Assembly: GCA_023251535.1 (NCBI GenBank)
Contig: JAHEYP010000003.1
Span: 124,001 to 188,000, forward strand
DNA from: Bacteroidota bacterium
GTDB taxonomy: Bacteria; Bacteroidota; Bacteroidia; AKYH767-A; OLB10
DNA length: 64,000 nucleotides
Reading direction: 5' to 3'
Shown: one piece after another, positions 27,717-37,370 of the stretch
Layout of the letters: every line of letters begins with the position of its first letter
Position numbering within the stretch: the first letter of the stretch is position 1
Notes under the pieces: generated by a model
The model's input: the letters and a program-made list of their open reading frames with translations, nothing else
The model's database searches: none
Told to the model about the DNA's origin: nothing
Made by a program: the position numbers and the translations under genes

Positions 27717-28397
27717 CTATAAACTCTTACTTTCTCCGATTTTCATCAGAGTTAACTCTTTTCCTGCTACATTAAATTTCTCTGTAGCTTCTTTATGGTC
27801 AATCTTTATATACCCGAAGGTGTCGTAATGCATTCCAATTATCTTTTCGCATTTGATGAAATCTGCCGCAATTATCGCATTGTCGATTCCCATCGTAAAG
27901 TTATTTCCTATCGGTAGAAAGGCTACGTCAATCTGCTTGTAATCGCCTATCAACTTCATATCGTAGGTTAGGGCAGTGTCGCCGGCATAGTATAAATTAC
28001 CTTCGTCAGTTTCTAGTAAGAAGCCCATCGGATTTCCACCATAACTTCCATCTGGCAACGTACTGCTGTGAACTGCTACTACACATTTTACTTTCCCGAA
28101 TTCGAAGAACCAATGTCCCCCGATGTTCATCGGATGAACATTACTAACTCCTTGCTTATTTAACCACTCTGTTATTTCATAGTTGGATACTACTGTGGCA
28201 CCCGAGTTTTTAGCTATCATAACAGCATCTGCAATATGATCGCTATGCCCATGAGAAACTAAAATGAAATCAGGTTTAATTGATTCTATATCAATGTCTT
28301 TTGCAAGCTCATTTGGGGTAATGAAAGGGTCAAATAATATCGTTTTGCCTTTGATTTCAACTGCAAAACAGGAATGTCCGTAATAAGTAATTTTCAT
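27717..28397 (-). CDS. UPF0173 metal-dependent hydrolase (YtkL-like)
   Basis: The 226-residue protein has the compact metallo-beta-lactamase fold of the UPF0173 family. The start MKITYYGHSCF is the family's hallmark, the metal motif SHGHSDH is at 48-54, and further ligands lie in the AGDT segment and the late histidine IGMHYDTFG. It lacks a signal peptide, so it is cytoplasmic. The substrate is unknown; B. subtilis YtkL is likewise uncharacterised. It sits 39 nt upstream of parA on the same strand and could be co-transcribed. A TATCTTTG box lies 27 nt before its start. Confidence 0.88.
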   Translation of the reverse strand: MKITYYGHSCFAVEIKGKTILFDPFITPNELAKDIDIESIKPDFILVSHGHSDHIADAVMIAKNSGATVVSNYEITEWLNKQGVSNVHPMNIGGHWFFEFGKVKCVVAVHSSTLPDGSYGGNPMGFLLETDEGNLYYAGDTALTYDMKLIGDYKQIDVAFLPIGNNFTMGIDNAIIAADFIKCEKIIGMHYDTFGYIKIDHKEATEKFNVAGKELTLMKIGESKSL

Positions 28398-28424
28398 TTT
28401 TCTCGACTAAATTTCGCCACTCAA

Positions 28425-28432
28425 CAAAGATA
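28425..28432 (-). promoter_or_regulatory. -7 box of UPF0173 hydrolase / parAB unit
   Basis: The minus strand reads TATCTTTG, an exact TAnnTTTG match, 27 nt upstream of the ATG at 28397. No TTG occurs at the usual -33 spacing. Confidence 0.45.
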
Positions 28433-28682
28433 ATAAACAGAGTTGGCTATATCTACTAAAATTAATGGCAGTTGTCCAAAACAATGAACACAACTAACTT
28501 AACTTATTAACAAAAAAGCAAAGCCTTTTATTGGATTGGATTTGATTTTATAATGTGTTGTTAATCAAATTGTTGATTTGATAACTCACATTTTCCTCAT
28601 TTTTGAGCTTTACTTTTGCGGCTTTGTTTTTGTTTATAGTTCCTAACCGAATATGGCCATTTATTTGTTGTCTTAAAATAAA

Positions 28683-28709
28683 AAAGGCCGCCTTATTCAG
28701 ACAGCCTTT
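28683..28709 (-). terminator. Terminator of the Ig-like T9SS cargo gene
   Basis: On the minus strand AAAGGC and GCCTTT (28704-28709 and 28683-28688) close a hairpin with a further wobble and G-C pair. A T-rich run follows. It lies 18 nt after the stop of the gene ending at 28727. Confidence 0.6.
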
Positions 28710-28726
28710 CTCTTGATTTTATTCGA

Positions 28727-30010
28727 TTAATCTTGTTTCTCGATTCTAAGTCGTTTAATCAGATTTGTGCTATGATCTCTGATTTCCATTAAATAGACTC
28801 CTGCAGGTAATGTTCTCATATCGAACTGATTATTAAATTGTTCGCTTCTGATTTTCATTCCTAACATATTGTAAAGGCTAATGCTGAATGCTTCAACTTC
28901 TTCATTTACATCAATCGTTAAATAGTCTTTCGTAGGATTAGGATAGGCAACTACATCTTCACTTTGTAAAAAGTCGCCCATTCTGCATAATGAGGATACT
29001 TGTATGCTAGGCGTGTTTTTAATGCATCCCTTAACTAAATCAGTCACTGTTGCTTTATAATATCCTTTAGTTGTCGTAGTGTATGTTAATCCTGTAGCTC
29101 CGGCTATTAAAACACCATTTTTATACCATTTAACATCTGGCTGGGTAGAGTTTGTGCTAACAGTAAATGTAACTGATCCAGCATCGCATGGAGCAGCTGC
29201 AATTGTAGCTGTTAATGTATAATAAGTGACTTTTACTCCCGAGCTATTTCTCGAACAGGTTGTCGTATTGTCAGTTACCACTAATTTATAGTTTCCTGCT
29301 TGCTTGGCTTGTAAATCGGGATTAGTTGCACCCGGAATCGCTACGTTATTTCTCGACCATTGGTAGGTTGGTAATGCGGCATTCGTTACACTCGATATTG
29401 CTACTGAGTCGCCACTGCAGATAATCGAACTTCCCGATAATGACACATTTAATGTTGGCGGGTAATATTTCGTTACAGGAATGATGTTGCTGTTGAATGT
29501 TCCACAGATATTCGTGGTTTCACACCAGTAATTGCCTCCCGTTGATGCGGTGTAAATTTGTCCCGTAGCTCCGCTAATTGCGAAGTTGTAACGATACCAT
29601 TGATGCGCAGTGCCCGGCATCGATTTTAAGTTGATCGTAAAAGGATTGCAAATAACATTTGTTGTCGATGTAATTGAATCTGGTCTCGCAATAACCGTAA
29701 TGAACACACTGTCTGTACAGATGCTCGTTCCTTTGTCTAACGATAATCCAATATACCCACTTTGAGTTGGTGTTACCGTTATTGATGTTCCCGTTTCTCC
29801 TGTCGACCATAATAAAGTGCCTTCGGTTATTGGTAAATCTGGATTTACTTCGAAGGTTATTGTTGTTCCTTCGCAAATCGACATTCCTCTTGGTACAAAA
29901 AGAGTGTCGGGACATTGTGCTTTTGCAGTGTTTAGACTACCAATGGTAGCTAATAAAATGGTCAGAATGGTGCCTTTAACAAAAGAAAGACTTGGGTGGT
30001 TTTGTTTCAT
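28727..30010 (-). CDS. Secreted Ig-like repeat protein with T9SS type A sorting domain
   Basis: The 427-residue protein has a signal peptide (1-32). About four Ig-like modules of 75-85 residues follow, each with a Cys near the start, a Trp-Tyr or Gln-Trp core (QWYRYN, YQWSRNNVAIPGAT, VKWYKNGVLIAGAT) and a Gly-x-Tyr near the end. This resembles the repeat found in many Bacteroidota surface proteins. A type A sorting domain (about 350-427, beginning DVVAYPNPTKDYLTI) predicts T9SS export. No enzymatic domain is visible, so it is probably structural or adhesive. It is transcribed alone. Confidence 0.82.
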   Translation of the reverse strand: MKQNHPSLSFVKGTILTILLATIGSLNTAKAQCPDTLFVPRGMSICEGTTITFEVNPDLPITEGTLLWSTGETGTSITVTPTQSGYIGLSLDKGTSICTDSVFITVIARPDSITSTTNVICNPFTINLKSMPGTAHQWYRYNFAISGATGQIYTASTGGNYWCETTNICGTFNSNIIPVTKYYPPTLNVSLSGSSIICSGDSVAISSVTNAALPTYQWSRNNVAIPGATNPDLQAKQAGNYKLVVTDNTTTCSRNSSGVKVTYYTLTATIAAAPCDAGSVTFTVSTNSTQPDVKWYKNGVLIAGATGLTYTTTTKGYYKATVTDLVKGCIKNTPSIQVSSLCRMGDFLQSEDVVAYPNPTKDYLTIDVNEEVEAFSISLYNMLGMKIRSEQFNNQFDMRTLPAGVYLMEIRDHSTNLIKRLRIEKQD

Positions 30011-30110
30011 GGTTTTTGAAATTAAGATCCCTACGGGAAAATCCCGATTTTTGAGTTAGTACGCCAAAAGCGCCTCTTAGTTTCAAAAGTAATTACTAAA
30101 GTGGTGATTA

Positions 30111-32594
30111 TTAACGAATCAGCGAAAAATATCCTTTTTGCTTCGTGTCTACGTAATGCCCATTGTCATATCCTTTGAAATGAAGGATGTAAATGTATAG
30201 GCCTGGAGGTGATTTAGTCCCTTTAAATGTTCCGTCCCACGCTTCATCAGGACTTACCGCAGAAAAAACATGCTCCCCAAATCGATTGTAAATATCGAAG
30301 GTTGCTTCGAAATTTGTACAGTTGTATTTGTAGTTGAATAAGTCGTTTTTATTGTCGCTGTTAGGAGTGAAAGCTTCAGGCATATACACTAAACAATTAC
30401 ATACTTCAAACATTACTTCAACAGAGTCAGCGTCGCTTCCGCATTGGTTGGTTGCTGTTACATAATAGTTACCCGGACTTTTAGGTTCATAGGTAACATT
30501 GGTGCTTCCGTCTTGCCATTCATAGATTGCCCCGTAATTATATGCATCGTAAAGCAATGGTTGTCCGTAACAGAGTAGGGTGTCTTCTCCAAGATCTACT
30601 ATAGGCTGATCTTGTTGGTCGATCACAATCGTGTCGGATTTTGTACAGGTTCCTATCGTTACGTTGACCACATACGTACCTGGATCAAAAATGATTTGAG
30701 ATGAATTTGTTGTCCCATCTTGCCAGATGTACGTTGCATTCGGATTAGTCGCATCCAGATATAAAGGAATTCCTTTACATAACGTCGTGTCGGCTCCTAA
30801 ATTAACAATTGGTACAGGATCAAAAGTTAAATCTACATTGTCGGTTCCCATACATCCGTCAACCGTTACTTCTACAATATATGTACCTGTTGAATATGCA
30901 TGATACACTGAATCGGTACTTCCGTCTTGCCAGAAATAGGTAGCATTCGGCTCTGTTGCATCTAATAAAATTGTGTCGCCTTCACAGTAAATTGAATTGG
31001 CTCCTAAGTTAGGAACTGGAATGGCAATCCACGTTACATCTACAGTGTCTTTTCCAATACATCCTGCTAAATCCGTTACTGTTACTATTACTTGTTCAGT
31101 TGTATCTGCAACATAATTTGATGCCGTTGAACCGTCTTGCCATAATAGAGAAGCTCCGGCACTGAATGTCCCTGGATTTAATATTTGTGTGTTCCCTTCG
31201 CAAATCGAAAAGTTGCTTCCTAAATTCGGTGCAGGTGTAGCCACAATTTGGATTGTTCGGCGAACCGTATCCGTTAGTAACGATTGGTAGGCGATAAGTT
31301 CTACAGTATAAGTTCCTGCCGTTGTGAATTGATGCGTAGGATTCAATAACGTACTCGTATCATTAGCACCCGACAATGGATCGTTGAAGTTCCATATTAC
31401 TGAATCAGGATTAGGATTCGGAAGTGTTAGCGTGAATTGAGTGTTGCTTCCCGAGCATGTATCAGCATAAGTGAAATCTGCAACTAAGAAAAAGCTTTGT
31501 AAGAAGTTCGGTAAGCCGTACTGTGATGTCTTCCCTCCAAGGAAAATTCCATTCGGAATAAAGCCTGCTGCCGTTCCAGCTAAATCTGGAGTAGGAATAA
31601 TTCCTAGACTTGTTGATTGAAACTGACAAACATAAATTTTGTTGTCGGGTCCTCTTTGTAAAGCACCAATCAATCCGCTGTATGTACCAATTACCGTGGC
31701 TGATGCAATTACGGCAGCAGCATTTCCGGCTTTGGCATCGTACTGAGTAATGGTACCGGGATTTGATGTTGCTGCTACATATAAGTATTTGCTGTTAGGC
31801 GAAAATTCTAATCCATAGACTTGAGTAGTTGCCGTAAGTGGAACTGCATTGCTTACCGTACCGTTGATATTGTCGAAGTCGAAGAGTTCAGTTTTTAGTC
31901 CACCGCGAATAGCACATGCTAACTTCTGCGCATCTTGACTGGCTTTCATATATCCGTGCGCAAAAGTGAAAGAACCTCCATGTACACTTCCTACATTGCT
32001 AGTAATAGGTGTTGTATTTACTCCTGCCGGCGTGATTTGAAATACATGAAAGGCATCGCTATTCCATCCATGAACTACCACCCAAACATCAATATTGTTG
32101 GCTCTTTTGATAGCGGTTAATTTTTCTGTTACTGGAGTGATTAGCTGTACATTCTTTACTGTTACGTCTCCTAATCCTCCGTTCAGACTCATATCTACTT
32201 CTGAGTAACATAGGCCGCGAGTACCTCCATTGGTATCAACCGTAAAAATGTAGTACTTATTAAGATTCTGAGGAGCTGGTACTATAATGGCTGTTTGGGT
32301 TGCGGCACCGTCGCCATTTAAGGCGTTGCCCGTTGGCATGGTATTATGGTTTTTGTTCCATACCATGTTTCCGTTGGTGTAGAACAATAAATTTCCCGCT
32401 GTATCTGATATAGTCGCACATCCTTCAAAAGCATTCATTGCGCTGTTAGTGAGCGCAGTAGGAGGAGTGGTGCCGAAATTTAACCCTGCCATATTCCCGA
32501 AATACCAATTCGTTTCCTGTCCCTGGCTATAGCCGGAAATGAATGCAAATTGAAGGATAATAATTGCTAGAAGGGTTCTGCTGTATTGTCGCAC
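30111..32594 (-). CDS. Large secreted propeller/PKD/Ig-like protein with T9SS type B C-terminus, GTG start
   Basis: The open frame runs up to an ATG at 32714, but that start overlaps the divergent peptidase gene and lacks a signal peptide. The GTG at 32594 opens directly on one (MRQYSRTLLAIIILQFAFIS, cleaved near GYSQG), so it is preferred, giving 827 residues. Residues about 25-370 repeat propeller-like blades beginning with NWYFGNMAGLNFG, a family seen in Bacteroidota. A PKD domain (about 375-455), four Ig-like repeats (each with LG-x-D/N, Cys, WQDG) and a C-terminal domain with MPEAFTPNSDNKNDLF follow. The last is the gliding-associated type B sorting signal, so it is a T9SS surface cargo. 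Function unknown. Confidence 0.82.
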   Translation of the reverse strand: MRQYSRTLLAIIILQFAFISGYSQGQETNWYFGNMAGLNFGTTPPTALTNSAMNAFEGCATISDTAGNLLFYTNGNMVWNKNHNTMPTGNALNGDGAATQTAIIVPAPQNLNKYYIFTVDTNGGTRGLCYSEVDMSLNGGLGDVTVKNVQLITPVTEKLTAIKRANNIDVWVVVHGWNSDAFHVFQITPAGVNTTPITSNVGSVHGGSFTFAHGYMKASQDAQKLACAIRGGLKTELFDFDNINGTVSNAVPLTATTQVYGLEFSPNSKYLYVAATSNPGTITQYDAKAGNAAAVIASATVIGTYSGLIGALQRGPDNKIYVCQFQSTSLGIIPTPDLAGTAAGFIPNGIFLGGKTSQYGLPNFLQSFFLVADFTYADTCSGSNTQFTLTLPNPNPDSVIWNFNDPLSGANDTSTLLNPTHQFTTAGTYTVELIAYQSLLTDTVRRTIQIVATPAPNLGSNFSICEGNTQILNPGTFSAGASLLWQDGSTASNYVADTTEQVIVTVTDLAGCIGKDTVDVTWIAIPVPNLGANSIYCEGDTILLDATEPNATYFWQDGSTDSVYHAYSTGTYIVEVTVDGCMGTDNVDLTFDPVPIVNLGADTTLCKGIPLYLDATNPNATYIWQDGTTNSSQIIFDPGTYVVNVTIGTCTKSDTIVIDQQDQPIVDLGEDTLLCYGQPLLYDAYNYGAIYEWQDGSTNVTYEPKSPGNYYVTATNQCGSDADSVEVMFEVCNCLVYMPEAFTPNSDNKNDLFNYKYNCTNFEATFDIYNRFGEHVFSAVSPDEAWDGTFKGTKSPPGLYIYILHFKGYDNGHYVDTKQKGYFSLIR

Positions 32595-32662
32595 CTTACA
32601 AAAATCAAAAAAAATCGGGCCATTTACAAACTTTAACAAGCAATAATCAAAAAACAAACAGT

Positions 32663-32670
32663 TACTTTTG
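32663..32670 (+). promoter_or_regulatory. -7 box of the M16 peptidase gene
   Basis: TACTTTTG matches TAnnTTTG exactly and lies 26 nt before the ATG at 32697. No clear -33 TTG is present. Confidence 0.5.
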
Positions 32671-32696
32671 GGCTGACTTATTTGAAAATCTATACT

Positions 32697-35600
32697 ATGA
32701 AGTTTAAATTCCATTGGTTATTGATGCTGACTTTGCTGATCAGCATCCAGGTATCCGCTCAGAAATCGTTAAAATACGATACGATTCCCGGCGATCCGCT
32801 TAAAGCACGAATCTATACCCTCGACAATGGTTTGAAGGTGTATTTATCGGTTTATAAAGATGCTCCTCGTTTTCAATCGATGATCGGTGTGAAGGCTGGT
32901 AGTAAAAATGATCCTGCAGATCACACTGGATTAGCGCATTACCTCGAGCATATGTTGTTTAAGGGTACCGATAAATACGGAACCCAAGATTTTGCTAAAG
33001 AGGCTCCTTTGTTGGATACTATCTTTAATCTCTACGAGGTTTATGGCCAAACGAAAGATAGCGCTTCTCGTGCATCTATCTATCATAAAATTGATTCGGT
33101 TTCAGGAGTGGCTGCTAATTATGCAATCCCTAATGAGTTCGACAAAATGATGGCGGCTCTGGGTGTGAACGGTGTTAACGCTTATACTTCTAACGAACAA
33201 ACAGTTTATGTAAATAATGTTCCTTCTAACCAATTGGAGAATTTCTTTAATGTGGAGGCTGAACGTTTTCGTAATCCACAAATGCGTTTGTTTCATACAG
33301 AATTAGAGGCTGTATACGAAGAGAAAAACCGCGGACTCGATAACGACGGACGCAAGGCTTATGAAGCAATGTACGCTGGATTATTTCCTACACATCCTTA
33401 CGGAACTCAAACTACAATCGGTACTGTTGAGCACTTGAAAAATCCTTCTTTGAAGGAAATTAAAAAGTTCCTTCAAACGTATTATGTTCCGAATAATATG
33501 GTCATCGCTTTGAGTGGTGATTTTAATCCCGATGAGGCTATCAAAATTATTGCTGAGCGATTCGGGAAAATGCAATCCAAAGACATCCCAGCCTTTAATT
33601 CTCCTCAAGAGAAGTTAATCAAATCACCTGTGGTGAAGGAAGTGTTTGGTCCCGATGCTGAAAGTGTAATGATCGGTTTCCGTTTTGGTGGTGCAAATTC
33701 TGCTGATGCAGATGTATTGACAATGGTAGATATGATTTTGTCGAATGGCCAAGCCGGATTACTCGATTTAAATATCAATAATTCTCAAAAGGCTTTGGGT
33801 GCTTCAAGTACTACCGATATCATGAAGGATTATTCAATGCATTTGTTGTCGGCTCGTCCTCGCGAAGGACAAACTTTGGAAGAACTGCGTGATTTATTGT
33901 TGAAGCAAATCATGGAAATCAAAATGGGTAACTTCCCCGATTGGTTGATTCCTGCGATCGTGACAAATATGAAGCTCGATCAAGCTCGTCGTTATGAAGA
34001 TAATTCAAACCGTACTTCTGAAATGATTGATGCAGAAATCACTGGCGTTCCTTACAAAGATGTTGTAAATCGTCTCGATCGTTTGGCGAAAATTAACAAA
34101 GCTCAAGTTGTTCAATTTGTACGTGATTGGTATGGTGATAACTATGTTATCGTTTATAAAAGAACTGGTGAAGATAAAAATGTAGTGAAGGTGACTAAAC
34201 CTGCTATCACTCCGGTGAAGATGAATAGCGATAAGCAAAGTGAGTTTTTGAAGAATATCACAACTGATAAAGCTCCTGCAATAACGCCTTCATTTGTTGA
34301 TTTCTCAAAAGCAATTACGACTACAAAGTTAAAGAGCGGAATCCCGGTTTATTCAGTGGTAAATAAAGAAAATTCTGTGTTCGATTTATCATATACCATT
34401 CCTGTTGGAACGAACGTGGATCCTCGTTGGTCGGTAATTACCGATTACATCAAATATTTAGGGAGTTCTAAATATTCTAGTTCTCAAATTAAAGAGGAGT
34501 TTTATAAAATCGGTTGCGATTTTAGCGCACGTTCTTCTGAAGACGAAGTAACAATTGATGTAAATGGTATTCAGGAGAATTTTACTCAAGCTGTGATACT
34601 TATCGAAAGCTTATTGTCAGATCCAAAAGCTGATGATGAGTCGTTCGCTAATTTAACTGACGATATCTTAAAGCGTCGTGAGAATGCTAAATTGAATAAG
34701 AATGCTATCCTTAGTTACATGCAGAGTTATGCTAAGTTCGGTGCTCATTCCCCTGCAACTAATATTGTTTCTGAGGAGCAATTGAAAACCTTGAAGGTAC
34801 AGGACTTAATGGTGATGCTTCGCAACTTAACAGGGTACATGCACCGTATCGATTATTATGGACCGCAACAACCTGCTACTCTTGCTGGTATCTTAGATAA
34901 GTATCACAAAACTCCTCGCGGATTCCAAGCTGCTCCGCCGAAAGTAAAGTTCCCTGAATTATCTACCGATTCTGCTAAAGTATTTGTTGTTGACTATGAA
35001 ATGAAGCAAGCAGAAATGGTATTCTTGTCGAAAGGAACTGCCTTCGATCGTGCTTTATTGCCTAAGATTTTCTTGTATAACCGCTATTTTGCTGGTGGAA
35101 TGGCTTCTCCTGTATTCCAAACATTACGTGAAAGTAAAGCCTTAGCTTATGCTGTTTCTTCTCGATATGCAACGCCTTCTATTAAAGAACGTTCTTCGTA
35201 TAATACTGCTTATATCGGGACTCAGGTGGATAAATTGCCAGAGGCTTCTGCAGGTATGATGGAGTTATTACGCGATATGCCTTTGAATGAAAAAGGATTT
35301 GCGAATGCTAAAGATGGTGCCGTTCAACAAATTGAAACGGGAAGAATTACGAAGGATGCAATCCTTGCTACATTCCACTCAAATGAGAAGTTAGGAATGA
35401 CAGATGATTATAGAAAGGACATTTATTCATCTTTAAATACTTTATCATTAAAAGATGTAAATGAATTCCAACAACAGTATGTGAAGCCGCTTCAATACAC
35501 TATTGTTGTGTTAGGTAAGAAAGATAAACTCGATATGAATGTATTATCGAAGTATGGTCCTGTTAAAGTTCTTACTTTGCAAGATATTTTCGGATATTAA
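32697..35600 (+). CDS. M16 family zinc metallopeptidase, double-domain
   Basis: The start is the ATG at 32697, opening a signal peptide (residues 1-22, ending VSAQ); an in-frame TTG at 32682 is less likely. The 967-residue protein carries the inverted zinc motif H81-YL-E84-H85 and a third ligand in AVYEEKNRG (E208 or E209). A second M16 half without the motif fills the C-terminus (about 540-960, with the R/Y-rich segment SKALAYAVSSRYATP). This is the layout of pitrilysin/PqqL-like clam-shell peptidases that digest unfolded peptides. The signal peptide puts it in the periplasm. No partner protease gene is adjacent. A strong terminator follows. Confidence 0.92.
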   Translation: MKFKFHWLLMLTLLISIQVSAQKSLKYDTIPGDPLKARIYTLDNGLKVYLSVYKDAPRFQSMIGVKAGSKNDPADHTGLAHYLEHMLFKGTDKYGTQDFAKEAPLLDTIFNLYEVYGQTKDSASRASIYHKIDSVSGVAANYAIPNEFDKMMAALGVNGVNAYTSNEQTVYVNNVPSNQLENFFNVEAERFRNPQMRLFHTELEAVYEEKNRGLDNDGRKAYEAMYAGLFPTHPYGTQTTIGTVEHLKNPSLKEIKKFLQTYYVPNNMVIALSGDFNPDEAIKIIAERFGKMQSKDIPAFNSPQEKLIKSPVVKEVFGPDAESVMIGFRFGGANSADADVLTMVDMILSNGQAGLLDLNINNSQKALGASSTTDIMKDYSMHLLSARPREGQTLEELRDLLLKQIMEIKMGNFPDWLIPAIVTNMKLDQARRYEDNSNRTSEMIDAEITGVPYKDVVNRLDRLAKINKAQVVQFVRDWYGDNYVIVYKRTGEDKNVVKVTKPAITPVKMNSDKQSEFLKNITTDKAPAITPSFVDFSKAITTTKLKSGIPVYSVVNKENSVFDLSYTIPVGTNVDPRWSVITDYIKYLGSSKYSSSQIKEEFYKIGCDFSARSSEDEVTIDVNGIQENFTQAVILIESLLSDPKADDESFANLTDDILKRRENAKLNKNAILSYMQSYAKFGAHSPATNIVSEEQLKTLKVQDLMVMLRNLTGYMHRIDYYGPQQPATLAGILDKYHKTPRGFQAAPPKVKFPELSTDSAKVFVVDYEMKQAEMVFLSKGTAFDRALLPKIFLYNRYFAGGMASPVFQTLRESKALAYAVSSRYATPSIKERSSYNTAYIGTQVDKLPEASAGMMELLRDMPLNEKGFANAKDGAVQQIETGRITKDAILATFHSNEKLGMTDDYRKDIYSSLNTLSLKDVNEFQQQYVKPLQYTIVVLGKKDKLDMNVLSKYGPVKVLTLQDIFGY

Positions 35601-35613
35601 TCAACGTTAGTGT

Positions 35614-35657
35614 AAAAAAGAAAGTCCCGGAGTTTTCACTTCGGGACTTTCTTTTTT
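35614..35657. terminator. Strong bidirectional terminator between M16 gene and mlaD-like gene
   Basis: Bases 35614-35629 and 35642-35657 pair over 16 bp with core GTCCCG / CGGGAC, flanked by an A-run and a T-run. The T-run overlaps the stop codon of the minus-strand MCE gene, so this one element serves both convergent genes. Confidence 0.92.
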
Positions 35658-36625
35658 TAATTACCAGCGGCCTTTTTCTTGGCTTGCTTTCTAAAGTATT
35701 TTCTAAATAGGAAATTGCTTTGTAAGGCCTTCATGTTTTCGTCGAGTGTAGCTGTACTGCTATTCATATTATGAATCATCGATCGCATATCGTTAGCCAT
35801 TGCAGTATCTCTTGCTAAAACTCCCAATGGTCCAGGAGTAATGTTGAGGTCTTTCATGAATTCATGCATATGATGTAATGCAAGTTTTGCAGTATCAGAT
35901 GATTCTCTTAAGTTCTTTAACAACGTTTCAAACTCTACCGCTGTATGTTCATCAGAAACAATTTTTCCGACAGCTCCTTTTCCGTTTTTTATATCTTTTA
36001 TCATCGATTCAACATCTGTTGCCACGGTGGTAGCATTTGCTGTCATAGTTTCTAAATGTCGAATTGATGTCCTGATTTGTTGAGTAGCTCCAGTATCTGC
36101 TAATAAATCCCATAGCGCATGACTTTCATTTATGCGTTTAGTGATTTGTTTTAAATCTTGGGTGATGTCTAATACATTGTTATTGGTGCTGCTCAATGTG
36201 CGCATCATCGCATCGGTAGCCACAGGTGCTAAAGAATAGATCGTATCGTTTTCTGCTACTTGAGCTGATCCTGGTTCTCCGGGTAAAATGTTTATGAGTT
36301 TATTACCCATCAATCCATCAGATCCGATATCAGCTATAGATGTTTTGCGAATGAACTTAACCGATTCTTTGTCGACTAATAAAGTTGCTACTACTAAGCT
36401 ATCGCTGATAATATCGATCTTTTCAATTGTACCGATTGTGATACCCGCAAAGCGTATATTGTTTCCGTTTCTTAGTCCGTCAACATTTTTAAATACAGCA
36501 TTTATTTTCACTGAATCGTTAAACAAATGTTGTTTGCTCCCAATCAGGTATAAAGCAAGTATTAGCAATGCTGTACCGATGGTGACAAACAGGCCGAGCT
36601 TGATATTGTTTGTTGTTTTTGTCAT
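35657..36625 (-). CDS. mlaD: MlaD-like MCE-domain lipid transport protein
   Basis: The 322-residue protein has one N-terminal membrane helix (about 8-28) and one MCE domain (about 38-115: VFKNVDGLRNGNNIRFAGI, IGTIEKI). A long alpha-helical region follows with TM- and LN-rich heptads, typical of the periplasmic hexamer and its helical tube. It is the third gene of an MlaE-MlaF-MlaD operon that carries phospholipids between the inner and outer membrane. The length, about twice E. coli MlaD, fits the Bacteroidota type. MlaA, MlaB and MlaC are absent from the window. It starts 3 nt after mlaF. Confidence 0.88.
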   Translation of the reverse strand: MTKTTNNIKLGLFVTIGTALLILALYLIGSKQHLFNDSVKINAVFKNVDGLRNGNNIRFAGITIGTIEKIDIISDSLVVATLLVDKESVKFIRKTSIADIGSDGLMGNKLINILPGEPGSAQVAENDTIYSLAPVATDAMMRTLSSTNNNVLDITQDLKQITKRINESHALWDLLADTGATQQIRTSIRHLETMTANATTVATDVESMIKDIKNGKGAVGKIVSDEHTAVEFETLLKNLRESSDTAKLALHHMHEFMKDLNITPGPLGVLARDTAMANDMRSMIHNMNSSTATLDENMKALQSNFLFRKYFRKQAKKKAAGN

Positions 36626-36628
36626 TGT

Positions 36629-37369
36629 TTAGGCAAAGAAGGGTTTGATTTTAGGATCGTCCGACTTAACTAATTCGTCGTAAGTTCCTACTGTATATTT
36701 AAATCCATCAATCAAAATCATGATGCGGTTCGCTACTATTTTAGCGCATTCCATATCATGTGTAATGATGATTGATGAGGTGTGATATTTTTCTTGGATG
36801 GCAACTATTAAATTGCTGATTTCTCTTCCTGTTATCGGGTCTAATCCTGTAGTTGGCTCGTCGTATAACATGATCTCTGGTTTCAAAATCAGCGTACGCG
36901 CTAATCCGATACGCTTACGCATACCGCCCGATAGTTCCGATGGCATTAAGTCAACTGCTCGTTCTAGTCCAACATTTTTCAATGCTTCCATCACGAGTTC
37001 GTTTACTTCGTCTTTTGTCTTGTGCATCCAATGTCGGCGAAGCGGGAATTCTAAATTTTCACGTACCGTCATAGAATCGTATAGCGCACTGCTCTGAAAT
37101 AAAAATCCAATCTTGGTTCTTAGTTCATCAAGTTCTAACTGCGTTAGCTTTGGTATCTCTTTTCCGAATACTGATACTAGTCCTGAGTCAGGGTAGAGTA
37201 GGCCAACCATGCATTTTATCAATACTGATTTGCCTGAGCCCGATTTGCCCAATACAACTAAGTTTTCGCCTTTGTTTAATTCCAAGTCGAAGCCTTTCAG
37301 TACGTGATTCTCACCGAACGACTTTACCAATTTCTCGGTACGGATAACTATATTTTCTTCGGTACTCAT
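36629..37369 (-). CDS. mlaF: Phospholipid ABC transporter ATPase MlaF
   Basis: The 246-residue ATPase has Walker A GKSGSGKS (41-48), signature LSGGM (146-150), Walker B IMLYDE (166-171) and the switch histidine H204. The sequence ELSGGMRKRIGLARTL is typical of the MlaF/Mkl subfamily associated with MCE proteins. It powers lipid transfer through MlaE. It lies 1 nt from mlaE and 3 nt from mlaD, so the three are one transcript. Confidence 0.93.
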   Translation of the reverse strand: MSTEENIVIRTEKLVKSFGENHVLKGFDLELNKGENLVVLGKSGSGKSVLIKCMVGLLYPDSGLVSVFGKEIPKLTQLELDELRTKIGFLFQSSALYDSMTVRENLEFPLRRHWMHKTKDEVNELVMEALKNVGLERAVDLMPSELSGGMRKRIGLARTLILKPEIMLYDEPTTGLDPITGREISNLIVAIQEKYHTSSIIITHDMECAKIVANRIMILIDGFKYTVGTYDELVKSDDPKIKPFFA

Positions 37370-37370
37370 C

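Larger units (their letters stand above)
28398..28726. other. Intergenic region, 329 bp
   Basis: It contains the -7 box of the UPF0173 gene (28425-28432), a 7-bp perfect inverted repeat ATCAAAT / ATTTGAT (28564-28570 and 28576-28582, loop TGTTG), and the terminator of the next upstream gene at 28683-28709. No coding potential was seen. Confidence 0.5.

Noticed and set aside
32595-32714. ATG-initiated extension of the propeller protein
   Set aside because: It overlaps the start and promoter of the divergent peptidase gene and lacks a signal peptide at its front.
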